A DNA stretch of 64,000 nt from UBA11957 sp963603285 (GTDB lineage: Bacteria > Bacillota > Clostridia > Lachnospirales > Lachnospiraceae): NCBI GenBank assembly GCA_963603285.1, contig CAVCMG010000012.1, positions 19,863-83,862 on the forward strand, read 5' to 3'. Under the pieces are notes generated by a model. It saw only the letters and a program-made list of their open reading frames with translations, ran no database searches and was not told where the DNA came from. Numbering within the stretch: position 1 is the first letter of the stretch; every line of letters starts with the position of its first letter. Below are positions 6,777 to 15,972 of the stretch, piece after piece. The translations under genes were made by a program, and so were the position numbers.

Positions 6777-7901
6777 TTAGTCCTCTTCAGTCTCCCATGT
6801 CACACGGGAAATGCGATACAGTTCGGCTGTAAATGCCGGCGGCGCATCGGAAAATCCCGGGATGACATGGCGGTCTTTGTATTTCTCAAACCATTCGTCA
6901 GCCAGGCGTATGCATTCATCTTCCGGTGTATCCATCGGGATATTGCTGAACTGCTGACCAAACCAGATCGGTGCATCCTTATATTTCTCAGAAAGCATAT
7001 CAATATCATTGAGTGGCTGTGGACACCACAGATCCACACCTGCAGCGATGTAGGCAGGAACGAGAGCCTCATTTTTTCCACAGCTGTGCAGCTGGAAATA
7101 CATACCCATTTCATGAACGGCATCGGTTACCTTTTTCAGATAAGGAACGAGCATTTCCATGGCAGTGTCCAGAGAGAAGAATCCATTTCTCTGTGTACCC
7201 CAGTCGTCATGGATGAGAACGCCATCGATATCGTTATACTGTTTGATCCGGCGGATATATTCGATCAGTGTGTCGGCATACTGGTCAAAAAATTCTTTGA
7301 CAGCATCCTGCTGGTCCTCATCGATCAGGGCGATGGCAGCTCCTGAAACGTCCATCAGGGAAATCAGTCTCTCCCAGAAACCGGAGAGAATACCAAGCTC
7401 ATTGTACTGTGGTGTTTCCAGAAAGGCTTTGTCTTTGACCGCGCAGCCTGCAAAATCCATGGCGTCGAGATCAGGCATGGAAATCAGGTCTCTCCAGTCG
7501 TTCATATCCTCAATCTTCGGATCGCCGGGCTGAACGGTTGCGCCTCCGGCCACCGGAACATAGACCCAGTTCAGATCAAACCAGCTGCTGTTCATGGTAT
7601 TGGAAGTGTAAGGATATGGTTCCTGATCATCAAAAACCAGATGTGTAGCTACGTTGTCCGGATGAAGCCGTGGACGGAAATTATTGACGTCGCACAGACA
7701 CCAACCGGCAAAAGGCATCCAGTACGGCTTTTTACCGGAAAAGAGCAGTTTAAAATTCTCTTTGGCTGTGATCGGACGATTGCCGAATACAGGTTCCGTA
7801 CCGGGGAATCCGGGGATCATGTTCTGCATCATAACTCTGGCACCAAGGGGATGCTCTCCTGTGGGGATCAGTTCGGATGAATCAAAGGGTTTTCTTTTCA
7901 T
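6777..7901 (-). CDS. uroporphyrinogen decarboxylase-family corrinoid methyltransferase
   Basis: This 374-residue protein belongs to the URO-D superfamily. It most resembles the MtaA/MtbA branch, zinc enzymes that move a methyl group from a corrinoid protein to an acceptor, rather than true haem-pathway HemE. The zinc motif H-x-C-xn-C is visible as LHSCGKN and, about 20 residues on, DLWCPQP. A bulky aromatic N-terminal half (WCLCDVNNFRPR, NTMNSSWFDLNW) is typical of the acetogen homologues. The start MKRKPFD is set by AGAGG 8 bases upstream; longer in-frame starts lack such a site. No corrinoid protein gene is adjacent. It is divergent from a PucR-type regulator and followed by cbiZ. The methyl donor and acceptor cannot be told from sequence. 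Confidence 0.85.
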   Translation of the reverse strand: MKRKPFDSSELIPTGEHPLGARVMMQNMIPGFPGTEPVFGNRPITAKENFKLLFSGKKPYWMPFAGWCLCDVNNFRPRLHPDNVATHLVFDDQEPYPYTSNTMNSSWFDLNWVYVPVAGGATVQPGDPKIEDMNDWRDLISMPDLDAMDFAGCAVKDKAFLETPQYNELGILSGFWERLISLMDVSGAAIALIDEDQQDAVKEFFDQYADTLIEYIRRIKQYNDIDGVLIHDDWGTQRNGFFSLDTAMEMLVPYLKKVTDAVHEMGMYFQLHSCGKNEALVPAYIAAGVDLWCPQPLNDIDMLSEKYKDAPIWFGQQFSNIPMDTPEDECIRLADEWFEKYKDRHVIPGFSDAPPAFTAELYRISRVTWETEED

Positions 7902-8032
7902 TGCAGTTACCTCTCTTTTTTGGAAAAAATACATAAGAATGCTACATAACGTGAAAATATACCCTGCGCAAAGTATTTTCTTTCTATCTGTAAGAATACA
8001 GGAAAACAGTGAAAAGTGCCATGCACGAAACG

Positions 8033-8061
8033 TTGACATTACGAATGATACTTACTACAAT
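8033..8061 (+). promoter_or_regulatory. promoter of the PucR-like regulator
   Basis: A perfect TTGACA at 8033-8038, a 17-bp spacer and TACAAT at 8056-8061. The -10 box lies inside a palindrome. Confidence 0.8.
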
Positions 8062-8070
8062 TTGTAGTAA
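8052..8070. promoter_or_regulatory. 19-bp palindromic operator over the -10 box
   Basis: TTACTACAATTTGTAGTAA is a perfect palindrome with 9-bp arms around a central T. It covers the -10 box of the plus-strand promoter, so a bound dimer would block transcription. It also lies in the shared intergenic region of the divergent methyltransferase gene. Confidence 0.65.
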
Positions 8071-8114
8071 AGAAATGCGTGGATGATGCGAAACATGCAG
8101 AAGGAGAACAGCGA

Positions 8115-9639
8115 ATGGTATGGGAGATATGGGACGGCCTGCTACAGAGAGACTTTGCGGTCAGCCACAGCCAGGAGTGGAACCGGCTTGAGGAAATACA
8201 GGCGATCCAGATTGGCAGTGTGGCGGTGTGTGCGACCAAATACGGTATATCTGTATACCGATCTGCAAAATGCCGGAAACACACACCACCACAGTCTGTA
8301 TATTGTGACGCAGGAGGAGCTTTCACAGACAGCGGCTACACCGGAATATTACATTGTTGCAGAAAAGGATAAAAAGGAAGAGACTGTCAATCAGATTTTA
8401 CGTCTGTTTATGGAAGGGCAGCAGTGGCTTTCAAGAATCCGGGAAGCTGCCCGGGCTGATCATGATATGCAGACATTGGTAGAGCTGGTGGGACACTTCT
8501 GGAAGATCAGTGTTTTCCTTGTGAACGCAGCATACGAAATTGGGGAGCACGTAGATATGCCAGGGCAGATTTTTGCATGGGATATTGCCTGTGATGAGAA
8601 TGGCAGAATGACAGAAGAGGCCATTGCAGATCTGTATCTGGATACACCGCAGTTTGATCTGACGTTTACAACCCATGGGTTGCAGAAATATATGGTACGG
8701 GACAGAGATACGGATGAGCGGCACATTTCCTATTATTATAATTTTATGGACGAGACCGATACCTATATGGGCAGGATTCTGTTTGCCACGTTTGATAAAA
8801 CTGTATCACCGGAGATTCAGGCTGTATTCAGCTATGTGGCGCAGCAGGCTGAGATATGTTTTCAGGCTGCCCGGAAAAATACAATGGCTACAAAATTCCA
8901 GAGGGAATTGCGCCAGCTTTTTTTGCAGATGCTTGAAAATGAAAATGTGCGTCAGACAGCGGTAAATGTTGTGTTGGAGCAGAAAGGCTGGAAAATTACA
9001 GATGATTATACGGTGTACAGACTGCTCAGCAATGGCAATATGCACTCCCACCACACACTGACCTATTACTGTCATATGCTGGAACGTATGTTTCCGGAGC
9101 TGCTGGCTGTGGAGAAGGATAATGGTATCTACTGTCTGAGTCACTGCGCAGACGGACAGGACAGTTTCCGGGAACAGCTGCCGTATTTTCTGCGGGAGCA
9201 TCTGTTCCTTGCCGGAGTCAGCAATATATTCCGTGATTTTTTCTCGATAAACCTGTATGCCAGAGAGGCGGCCTGTGCACTGGAGCTTGGGATGCGTTAT
9301 GATACGCATCTGTGGGTGCATGAATTTTCGGGCTATGCCCTTTTATACAGCATAGAAAAGATGACAGAGGATTATCCGGCAGGTGAGCTGGTACATCCGG
9401 GATTGAAAATGCTGGAAGCATACGACAGGGAACATCCCGGGAGTGACCTTTCCCTGACGCTGGAAGCGTATTTACGGCAGCAGTTCAATGCGACACATAC
9501 GGCAAATGAGCTGCACATTCATCGCACGACATTGTTATACCGGCTGCGGAGGATACATGAACTGACGGGGTTGCAGCTGGAGGACAGGGATACAGTACTG
9601 CATCTGTTGTTGTCGTATGCGCTGCTTTCTGCAACATAA
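8115..9639 (+). CDS. PucR/CdaR-family regulator, apparent frameshift near 8240
   Basis: The C-terminus carries the PucR-type helix-turn-helix (LEAYLRQQFNATHTANELHIHRTTLLYRLRRI), so this is a transcription factor of the PucR/CdaR group, probably acting on the divergent methyltransferase gene. The best start is ATG 8115, preceded by AAGGAG, and gives a sensible N-terminus (MVWEIWDGLLQRDF) up to about IQIGSVAVC. This frame stops at 8372. The remaining family-like sequence (TVYLYTDLQNAGNTHHHSLYIV onward) is in the frame one base further on, with the switch near 8232-8245. The only unbroken ORF begins at 8083, but its first 50 residues are arginine-rich and look like an off-frame reading. It is therefore a frameshifted gene, a sequencing error or, less likely, programmed frameshifting. 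Confidence 0.75.
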
Positions 9640-9681
9640 TGAACGAAGTATCCCAAAAAGAAGAAAAAGAAAGGAACAGCC

Positions 9682-10386
9682 ATGACAAATCTACAGAAAC
9701 AGCTTTTTACCATGCAGGATCTGAAATACCGCGATTTCCACAGCAAACTGATCCCGGATATGGATAAGGAGAAGATTATCGGTATCCGTACTCCGCAGCT
9801 GCGGGCATTTGCCAGAGAATTTGCAAAGACGGAGGAGGCCGGGGTATTTTTGAAGGAATTACCGCACACATATTATGAGGAAGATAATCTGCACATGATG
9901 CTTGTGGGGCAGATCAGGGACTATGAAAGCTGTGTGGAGAAAGTGGAGCAGTTTCTACCATACATGGATAACTGGGCGACCTGTGACCTGCCGTTGCCAA
10001 AATGCTTTGCCGCCCATACTGAGGAGCTTCTGCCAAAAATCCGTACATGGCTTACAGCTTCCCATACCTACACGGTGCGTTATGGTATCGGGCTTCTGAT
10101 GCGATTATATCTTCAGGAGAAATTTTCTCCGGAATATCCGGCCATGGTGGAGTCCGTACATAGCGATGCGTACTACATCAATATGATGATTGCCTGGTAT
10201 TTTGCCACAGCGCTGTGTTATCAGTGGGACAGCTGCATCGGTTATATCGAGAAGCACAGGCTGTCGGACTGGGTGCATCATAAGACAATCCAGAAGGCCG
10301 TGGAGAGCTATCGCATCACACCGGAGCAGAAGGCATATCTGAAAACCTTCCGTAAAAAAGCAGGGAAAAGAAACGAAAACGTTTAA
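9682..10386 (+). CDS. DNA alkylation repair protein (AlkD-like)
   Basis: The 234-residue all-helical protein has the AlkD-family layout of HEAT-like repeats. AlkD glycosylases remove bulky or charged alkylated bases such as N3- and N7-alkylpurines without flipping the base. Family features include the N-terminal GIRTPQLRAFAREFAK, the DNWATCDL segment in the middle and the C-terminal YFATALCYQW ... RLSDWVHHKTIQKAVESYRI. AAGGAA lies 6 bases before the ATG. It starts 42 bases after the regulator gene and may share its transcript. Confidence 0.9.
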   Translation: MTNLQKQLFTMQDLKYRDFHSKLIPDMDKEKIIGIRTPQLRAFAREFAKTEEAGVFLKELPHTYYEEDNLHMMLVGQIRDYESCVEKVEQFLPYMDNWATCDLPLPKCFAAHTEELLPKIRTWLTASHTYTVRYGIGLLMRLYLQEKFSPEYPAMVESVHSDAYYINMMIAWYFATALCYQWDSCIGYIEKHRLSDWVHHKTIQKAVESYRITPEQKAYLKTFRKKAGKRNENV

Positions 10387-10475
10387 GAACGGCATTGTGG
10401 AAAAAACAGCCATAAAAATACCGGGCGAATGAGACAGATTCACATTTTTTTAAGATTTAACCGGCAGAGAAATCC

Positions 10476-10504
10476 TTGTCAATTCAGTATTGAGATGTTA
10501 TCAT
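10476..10504 (+). promoter_or_regulatory. promoter of the V4R-diguanylate cyclase operon
   Basis: TTGTCA, a 17-bp spacer and TATCAT, 36 bp upstream of the V4R start codon. Confidence 0.65.
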
Positions 10505-10539
10505 AAATATAAGAATACCCACTGGGAGGAGTCTGCGCT

Positions 10540-11085
10540 ATGAGCGGTAATATTTTTACAGAAAGCATGCCGGAGATCACGTTTGAGGATTATCTGCAAT
10601 ATGATGACAAGAGCCGGGGCAATCTGGGTGACGAGCTGCCGGTGCTGGTTTATCGTATGCTGGAGTATTCCCTGAAAGATGAGCTCCGCAGCCGTTACGG
10701 CAAGGAGGAACAGATCGATATCTTCCGCAGTGCCGGACGCAAGGCGGGAGAATTTTTCGCAAAGAAGTTTTTAAACCTTGATCAGCCGCTGGATCAGTTT
10801 GTAGCCGAGTTGCAGAACCGGCTCTGTGATTTAAAGATCGGCGTACTGCGTATTGAGAGTGTCGATGAAGAGACCGGAAAGATCGTGCTGACGGTAGCTG
10901 AGGACGCGGACTGTTCCGGACTGCCGATTCTTGGCGAGACGGTCTGCAATTATGACGAAGGATTTATTGGTGGTATACTGACAACGTATTCCGGCAGGCT
11001 GTATACAGCGCTGGAGGTTGACTGCTGGGCGACAGGCGACCGTGTCTGCCGGTTCCATGCCAACATCACGGATTCACAGAAATGA
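10540..11085 (+). CDS. V4R-domain (4-vinyl reductase) sensor protein
   Basis: The C-terminal half of this 181-residue protein is a V4R domain, a small-molecule-binding module. The conserved cysteines and glycines are present: ADCSGLP, CNYDEGFIGGIL and CWATGDRVCRFHA. The first 70 residues are helical and acidic with no recognised domain. GGGAGGA precedes the ATG. The next gene, a diguanylate cyclase, starts 10 bases after its stop codon, so the V4R protein probably feeds a ligand signal to it. The ligand is unknown. Confidence 0.85.
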   Translation: MSGNIFTESMPEITFEDYLQYDDKSRGNLGDELPVLVYRMLEYSLKDELRSRYGKEEQIDIFRSAGRKAGEFFAKKFLNLDQPLDQFVAELQNRLCDLKIGVLRIESVDEETGKIVLTVAEDADCSGLPILGETVCNYDEGFIGGILTTYSGRLYTALEVDCWATGDRVCRFHANITDSQK

Positions 11086-11095
11086 GGAAACACAG

Positions 11096-11986
11096 ATGGA
11101 AGATAAAAACTGTGAACTGCTTTTTGAGTATCTGAGAAGCATTCTGTACGACAAACATATACAGACGCTGGAGCTTGACGAGCTGGATGAGCCTTTCAGA
11201 AAGCTCGGAGCGGGTATGCAGTATCTGGCCAAAGCCGTAGCGGAGATGAAGGACTATTCCGAGGCGTTGTCTGTGGGCAGACTTTCTGTGCTCCCGCCAC
11301 CCCACGAGAACCTGCTCTGCGAGAATCTGAAAAATATCCACGCCAATTTAAACCATCTGACCTGGCAGGCCAAGCAGGTGGCAAAGGGCGATTATTCCCA
11401 GACGGTATCGTATCTGGGTGAGTTTTCGGAAGCGTTCAATGAGATGACGAGACAGCTCCGGGAGCGCGAGATGCTCTTTAAGGAGACGGCGGAGCTGGAG
11501 CGGACGCATGCCAATCACGATATGCTGACAGGTGTGGGAAACCGATATTTCTTCCAGCAGAAGATGGAAGCGCTGATCAACAGTCAGGAGAATATGGTTT
11601 TCTGCTACTGTGATCTGGATCATTTAAAAGAGATCAACGATACCTATGGCCATGTAGAGGGCGACTGGTATATCTGCCATTTTACGGAGATTGTAAAGCA
11701 GAGTATCCGTCCTGACGATATTTTTGCCCGGGTGGGTGGCGATGAGTTCTGCCTGATCTTATGTGCCTGCACAAAGAAAAATGCTGATCGCAAGATGCGC
11801 CGTATCCGCAAAGCGTTTGCTGAACGTGTGGAAAAGCCATATCCCAAGAGCTTCAGCTATGGTATCGTGGAGATCCCGGGACGCCATGAAGGCATGAAGC
11901 CGGAAGATCTGATCCGTCAGGCAGATACAGCGATGTATATGCAGAAAAAGGATCACAAGGAACAGTACAGACAGCAGGGAAGCTGA
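11096..11986 (+). CDS. diguanylate cyclase with HAMP-like linker
   Basis: The 296-residue protein makes cyclic di-GMP from two GTP. A helical N-terminus leads into a HAMP-like linker (KQVAKGDYSQTVSYLGEFSEAFNEM) and then a GGDEF domain with an intact GGDEF signature at about residues 214-218. An RxxD inhibitory site (RPDD) sits 5 residues before it, so product feedback is expected. No membrane segment is seen, so the protein is probably cytosolic and may be controlled through the V4R protein encoded just upstream. The ATG at 11096 is used rather than the longer frame, which would overlap the V4R gene. Confidence 0.92.
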   Translation: MEDKNCELLFEYLRSILYDKHIQTLELDELDEPFRKLGAGMQYLAKAVAEMKDYSEALSVGRLSVLPPPHENLLCENLKNIHANLNHLTWQAKQVAKGDYSQTVSYLGEFSEAFNEMTRQLREREMLFKETAELERTHANHDMLTGVGNRYFFQQKMEALINSQENMVFCYCDLDHLKEINDTYGHVEGDWYICHFTEIVKQSIRPDDIFARVGGDEFCLILCACTKKNADRKMRRIRKAFAERVEKPYPKSFSYGIVEIPGRHEGMKPEDLIRQADTAMYMQKKDHKEQYRQQGS

Positions 11987-12070
11987 TGGGGCAAAAGACA
12001 GGAAGTACATCTGAAGGCGAGCTGTCAGAGCATTTCCGGATTAGATTTGAGAAACAAAAACAATAAGTAA

Positions 12071-12122
12071 AAGCTGCGATATCCGCATCAATGTTCACAC
12101 AGATGCAGGTAGCGCAGCTTTT
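12071..12122 (+). terminator. terminator between the cyclase and MscS genes
   Basis: AAGCTGCG pairs with CGCAGCTT, an inner GCATC/GATGC extends the stem, and four T follow. The genes on each side are convergent. Confidence 0.7.
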
Positions 12123-12162
12123 GAGTTGTTTGGATTAAAAATACTGTCTGGTAAGCAACAGA

Positions 12163-13089
12163 TTACACCGGAGTGTCGCTTTTTGCCGGAGCATCCTCTT
12201 CATAGGGAACCGTGACCATATGCGGATATGCAAAGTCAAGCTCCGGATCCAGTGCAAACAGATGCAGAAGATCCTTGCGGATATCGCTGCAGGCAACGAA
12301 GTTTTCTTCAATCGAAGCAGTCACAACGCTGGCCCGCAGGGTCACGCCGCTGGCGCCGAGCTGGCTGACCAGTACATCGGTCGGCGGAGCATCGGCCTTT
12401 TTGACCTTCTGGACCAGCGGATGATTATCAATGGTCAGGGACAGAAGCTTGCACGCTTTGTCCAGATTGGACTCGTAAGTAATCTCGATATCGAGAAAAT
12501 TGGAGTTTACCGAGGCTTCATCAAAGTAGCTGTTGTCGATGACGCACAGATCCATCTTGGCATTGGGAACGATGACGCTGCTGTTATTGTATACATTCTG
12601 GATGATCGTGTTTCTGAGGTTGATCGCTTTGACGTATCCGGTGATCGTCACACCGTCGATCACGACCTTGACACGGTCACCGATATCAAACGGCTTGAAA
12701 AAGGTCAGGATAAAGCCGTGGACAATATTGGAAAGTCCCTCCTGAAAAACAAAGCCCAGAACAACGACGATCAGGGAGGATGACATCAGGATCGAGCTGT
12801 AAAACTTCGCCATGGCATCGGAAAGACTGCCGATCTGGATCAGGAAGAAAATTACGATCATGGCCTGCAGGATACTTTTGATAAAGTTGGCATGCAGGCT
12901 GTTTTTATTTTTTTTCTTAAATGCCGCAAAGGCAAGATTCAGGATCTTGATCGTCAGAAGCATGGCGACAACCAGAATAACGGCCTTGATCAGGTTAGAT
13001 TCCCACAGCTTTTTGATGATTTTAAGGATATCTTTTTTGTTTGTGGCAGCAAAAACGGCAGCTGTACACTGGAAATTTATATTGGGCAA
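12163..13089 (-). CDS. small-conductance mechanosensitive channel (MscS family)
   Basis: This 308-residue protein has three hydrophobic helices in the first 130 residues and the MscS pore helix and beta domain (LGFVFQEGLSNIVHGFILTFFKPFDIGDRV, then GYVKAINLRNTIIQ and VPNAKM). It opens on membrane tension to release solutes on osmotic downshock. The start is TTG at 13089, supported by AAGGAG 8 bases upstream; no ATG has a better site. The C-terminus ends in an acidic tail. It is a single gene convergent with the cyclase. Confidence 0.93.
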   Translation of the reverse strand: MPNINFQCTAAVFAATNKKDILKIIKKLWESNLIKAVILVVAMLLTIKILNLAFAAFKKKNKNSLHANFIKSILQAMIVIFFLIQIGSLSDAMAKFYSSILMSSSLIVVVLGFVFQEGLSNIVHGFILTFFKPFDIGDRVKVVIDGVTITGYVKAINLRNTIIQNVYNNSSVIVPNAKMDLCVIDNSYFDEASVNSNFLDIEITYESNLDKACKLLSLTIDNHPLVQKVKKADAPPTDVLVSQLGASGVTLRASVVTASIEENFVACSDIRKDLLHLFALDPELDFAYPHMVTVPYEEDAPAKSDTPV

Positions 13090-13276
13090 ATGATGATCTC
13101 CTTTCGCACCGGAGGTTGGTTCCGGTTTTCCCTATTGTATCCCCGGGGAAAAGGAAGTGCAAGTGAAAAAACTATGAAGTCACCGGAGGAAAGGGGCTAT
13201 GCGGGCGGTGCAGATTTCGGATGGCACAGGAGAGGATTTCATGATACAATGAACGGCAGAGAAAGGAGAGTCTACA

Positions 13277-14476
13277 ATGAGTACGATTGTTACATTAAAA
13301 AAAGGCGAGGGACGTACGATCAAAAGCGGCGGCCTGTGGATATATGATAATGAAATTGCAACGATTACCGGACATTTCAAGAATGGCGATATGGTGATCG
13401 TCCATGACTTTGACGGTTATCCGATGGGGCAGGGCTTCATCAACCAGAATTCTAGGATCCGTATCCGGATGATGACGCGTAAGGATGATACGGTGATCGA
13501 CGATGCATTCCTGAAAATGCGGTTAAAGAATGCATGGGAATACAGAAAAAATACCGTAGATACATCCAGCTGCCGTGTGGTATTCGGCGAAGCGGATTTT
13601 CTGCCGGGTATTGTGATTGATAAATACGAGGATGTACTGGTTGTGGAATCTCTGGCGCTTGGTATCGATCGTCTGAAGGAAAAGATCGTGGCGCTTTTAA
13701 AGGAGGTACTGGCAGAGGACGGTATCGTGATCCGCGGCGTGTATGAGCGGAGCGATGCCAAAGAACGTCTCAAAGAGGGTATGAAAAAGGTCAAGGGCTT
13801 TATCGGTGAGCCTTTTGATACGGATGTCCAGATCGTGGAAAACGGTGTGAAATATACGGTGGATGTCAAGGACGGACAGAAGACAGGATTTTTCCTTGAC
13901 CAGAAGTACAACCGTCTGGCGATCCAGCGGCTGTGTAAGGGGAAGAAAGTGCTGGACTGCTTTACCCATATGGGAACGTTTGCTTTAAATGCCGGGATTG
14001 CCGGTGCGGCAGACGTCACGGGGCTGGATATTTCCGAGTATGCCGTGGAGCAGGCGACAGCCAATGCAAAGCTTAACGGACTGCAGGATACGGTGCACTT
14101 TAAGGCGGCGGATGTGTTTGATGAGCTGCCGAAGCTTGCCGAGGCCGGTGAGCAGTACGATGTCGTGATCCTCGATCCGCCGGCATTTACGAAGTCGAAA
14201 AATACAATCAAAAATGCGATGAAGGGCTACCGGGAGATCAATATCCGCGGTATGAAGCTGGTCAAAGACGGCGGCTATCTGGCCACCTGCTCCTGCTCTC
14301 ATTATATGGATTATGAGAACTTCACAAAGGTTATCTCCCAGGCAGCCAGAAGCGCCCACAAGAGACTCCGTCAGGTAGAATACCGCACCCAGTCCCCGGA
14401 TCACCCGATTTTATGGGCAGCGGATGAGAGTTATTATCTGAAATTTTACATCTTCCAGGTTGTTGAGGAGAAGTAA
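13277..14476 (+). CDS. class I rRNA methyltransferase, RlmI-like
   Basis: The 399-residue protein combines an N-terminal PUA domain (roughly residues 1-75), a linker domain and a SAM-dependent methyltransferase domain. It fits the RlmI/YccW family that makes 5-methylcytosine in 23S rRNA. The Rossmann motif is VLDCFTHMGTFALNAG, the acidic ribose ligand is in GLDISEYAVEQA, and the catalytic segments are ILDPPAFTKS and CSCSH. GAAAGGAG precedes the ATG, and an extended -10 (TGATACAAT) lies just before it. Decayed gene pieces begin immediately after the stop codon. Confidence 0.92.
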   Translation: MSTIVTLKKGEGRTIKSGGLWIYDNEIATITGHFKNGDMVIVHDFDGYPMGQGFINQNSRIRIRMMTRKDDTVIDDAFLKMRLKNAWEYRKNTVDTSSCRVVFGEADFLPGIVIDKYEDVLVVESLALGIDRLKEKIVALLKEVLAEDGIVIRGVYERSDAKERLKEGMKKVKGFIGEPFDTDVQIVENGVKYTVDVKDGQKTGFFLDQKYNRLAIQRLCKGKKVLDCFTHMGTFALNAGIAGAADVTGLDISEYAVEQATANAKLNGLQDTVHFKAADVFDELPKLAEAGEQYDVVILDPPAFTKSKNTIKNAMKGYREINIRGMKLVKDGGYLATCSCSHYMDYENFTKVISQAARSAHKRLRQVEYRTQSPDHPILWAADESYYLKFYIFQVVEEK

Positions 14477-14492
14477 TGACTGGAAAGTGGCG

Positions 14493-14746
14493 CTGGTACG
14501 CCCGATTGTATCAGTAATGTCTACTCCTGCTGAGTCTGTAAATGGTACTGTCCACATATCTGACAATCTGTTTTATTGGTATTCCGTTTATCACAGCATA
14601 CAACATCATCAGCTCTATTTTCAGAGGCATGGGAGACAGTAAAAGTCCGATGTATTTTATAGCTGTGGCATGTGCTGCCAATATTGTATTAGATTATCTT
14701 TTTATGGGAGCATTTAAACTTGGTCCGGCGGGGGCTGCACTTACCT
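14493..14746 (+). pseudogene. MATE efflux transporter fragment, frameshifted
   Basis: RPIVSVMSTPAESVNGTV in one frame continues in another as TYLTICFIGIPFITAYNI, then IFRGMGDSKSPMYF and LDYLFMGAFKLGPAGAAL. This is the middle of a MATE-family multidrug/sodium antiporter. Both ends of the gene are missing and one frame change lies near 14555. It begins only some 16 bases after the rRNA methyltransferase gene. Confidence 0.8.
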
Positions 14747-14749
14747 GAT

Positions 14750-15070
14750 GTTGGTGAAGTTGTATATGCAGTTGGTCAGCAGGCGCGTACAAGACGCTGG
14801 ACATGGAGACAAAGCGAACATGGTAAGATTACTGCTGATTCGTCTGACGTCTTCTTCCCGATAGATGGATTCGCAGATTTCAACAGATATAACGTGATAA
14901 AGGCACAGACAGAGCTGGACAGTCTCCTGAAAAATATTTTCCAATGCGAAACAAAAATTGGATTTATAGATTGTAATAACAGGGAAATGAAATTATAAAA
15001 ATCTGGTTTGAAATCGAAAAAAAATTTATATTACAATAATTTCCATAAAGTGATTAAAAAAGATTCCCAA
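14750..15070. other. degenerate intergenic stretch
   Basis: No gene could be recognised here. Short open frames exist on both strands, but none has a family motif or a good ribosome binding site. It joins the MATE remnant to the PnuC remnant and is probably decayed coding DNA. Confidence 0.5.
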
Positions 15071-15077
15071 TGGGCAG

Positions 15078-15115
15078 GATGGTATTCCGTGAAAATTCCG
15101 GAATACCATCTTTTT
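15078..15115 (+). terminator. terminator or attenuator before the PnuC remnant
   Basis: A perfect 12-bp stem (GATGGTATTCCG / CGGAATACCATC), 9-nt loop and five T. It lies 28 bases before the PnuC start, where it could have been the expression platform of a leader; no riboswitch aptamer was recognised. Confidence 0.7.
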
Positions 15116-15142
15116 GCGTTTATGGGAAGAAATGAGGTAATT

Positions 15143-15743
15143 ATGTGCACTCCAATAAAAACTCTGACAAAAAAAGAATGGGCACTGTGGCTTGGCTCAC
15201 TGGCTGCTGTGATTATTTCAAATATCATAACCGGAAAAATTGATCTGCTAACTTTAATTGCTACCTGCATCGGAGTTACGGCATTGATTTTTGCAGCCAA
15301 AGGCAATGTCCGGTCACAGATTTTAATGACTATATTTTGCATTTTATATGCAGTCATTTCATGGCGTTCTCACAACCCTGATATTTTATTTCATTCTTCG
15401 TGCATTAAACACACCGAATATTGTATTTAGTACAATATCTATTACCACCAGTTTTCTTGCATCAGCATTGACACTCCTGCGTTCTTCGTACTATGCACTG
15501 GGATATGCGTCAAATGATATTGTTTTAATTGTTTTATGGATATTGGCTTCCTTCAAAAGTCCGGTGTACTTGCTAGTAGCGTTTAATTTTATGATTTTTT
15601 CATCAATGATTTATATGGATTTATTAGTTGAAAAAAAGAGAATCTATGGCAGCCTCATAAACATATTTCAGAGTTCAAGTGAATCTTCCACATCTGCAAA
15701 TATATATAATATCTGGTGGTTTTATTATAATATTTGGATATAA
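15143..15743 (+). pseudogene. PnuC-like nicotinamide riboside transporter, frameshifted
   Basis: The first part (MCTPIKTLTKKEWALWLGS, then LLTLIATCIGVTALIFAAKGN and FCILYAVISW) matches the PnuC N-terminus, with GAGG before the ATG. After residue 72 the match moves to another frame (near 15360): ISITTSFLASALTLLRSSYY, NDIVLIVLWILAS and VAFNFMIFSSMIYMD, which is the PnuC C-terminal half. The segment between them is short, so a frameshift plus a deletion is likely. PnuC proteins move nicotinamide riboside across the membrane by facilitated diffusion. This copy is unlikely to be functional. Confidence 0.75.
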
Positions 15744-15826
15744 TTTGATAATTATATAAATAAAACTACGATATAATCATAGTACAGGGATACAGATAAA
15801 ATTGGTGAGCGTCTTGGAGGCAGGAT

Positions 15827-15934
15827 ATGTATTTTGAATATGGAGAAAATGAAATTTTATATCTTAAAAGCAAGGATAAAAAGAAAAAGCACTGCGATAT
15901 TTCTGAAAAATGTAATATCACAGTGCTTTTGTAA
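15827..15934 (+). pseudogene. N-terminal scrap of a 3-methyladenine glycosylase-like gene
   Basis: The frame opens MYFEYGENEILYLKSKDKK, which I recognise as the N-terminus of a DNA-3-methyladenine glycosylase family common in Lachnospiraceae. It then runs into a terminator-like hairpin and stops after 35 residues. The good start context (GGAGG upstream) survives but the gene body is gone. The assignment rests on memory of about 18 residues. Confidence 0.45.
15882..15931 (+). terminator. terminator within the glycosylase scrap
   Basis: AAAAGCACTGCGATATT pairs with AATATCACAGTGCTTTT with one mismatch, followed by a T-rich end. Confidence 0.7.
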
Positions 15935-15972
15935 TAAAAGTATCTAAAAACAAAATGTTTGAAAAAATAGTC

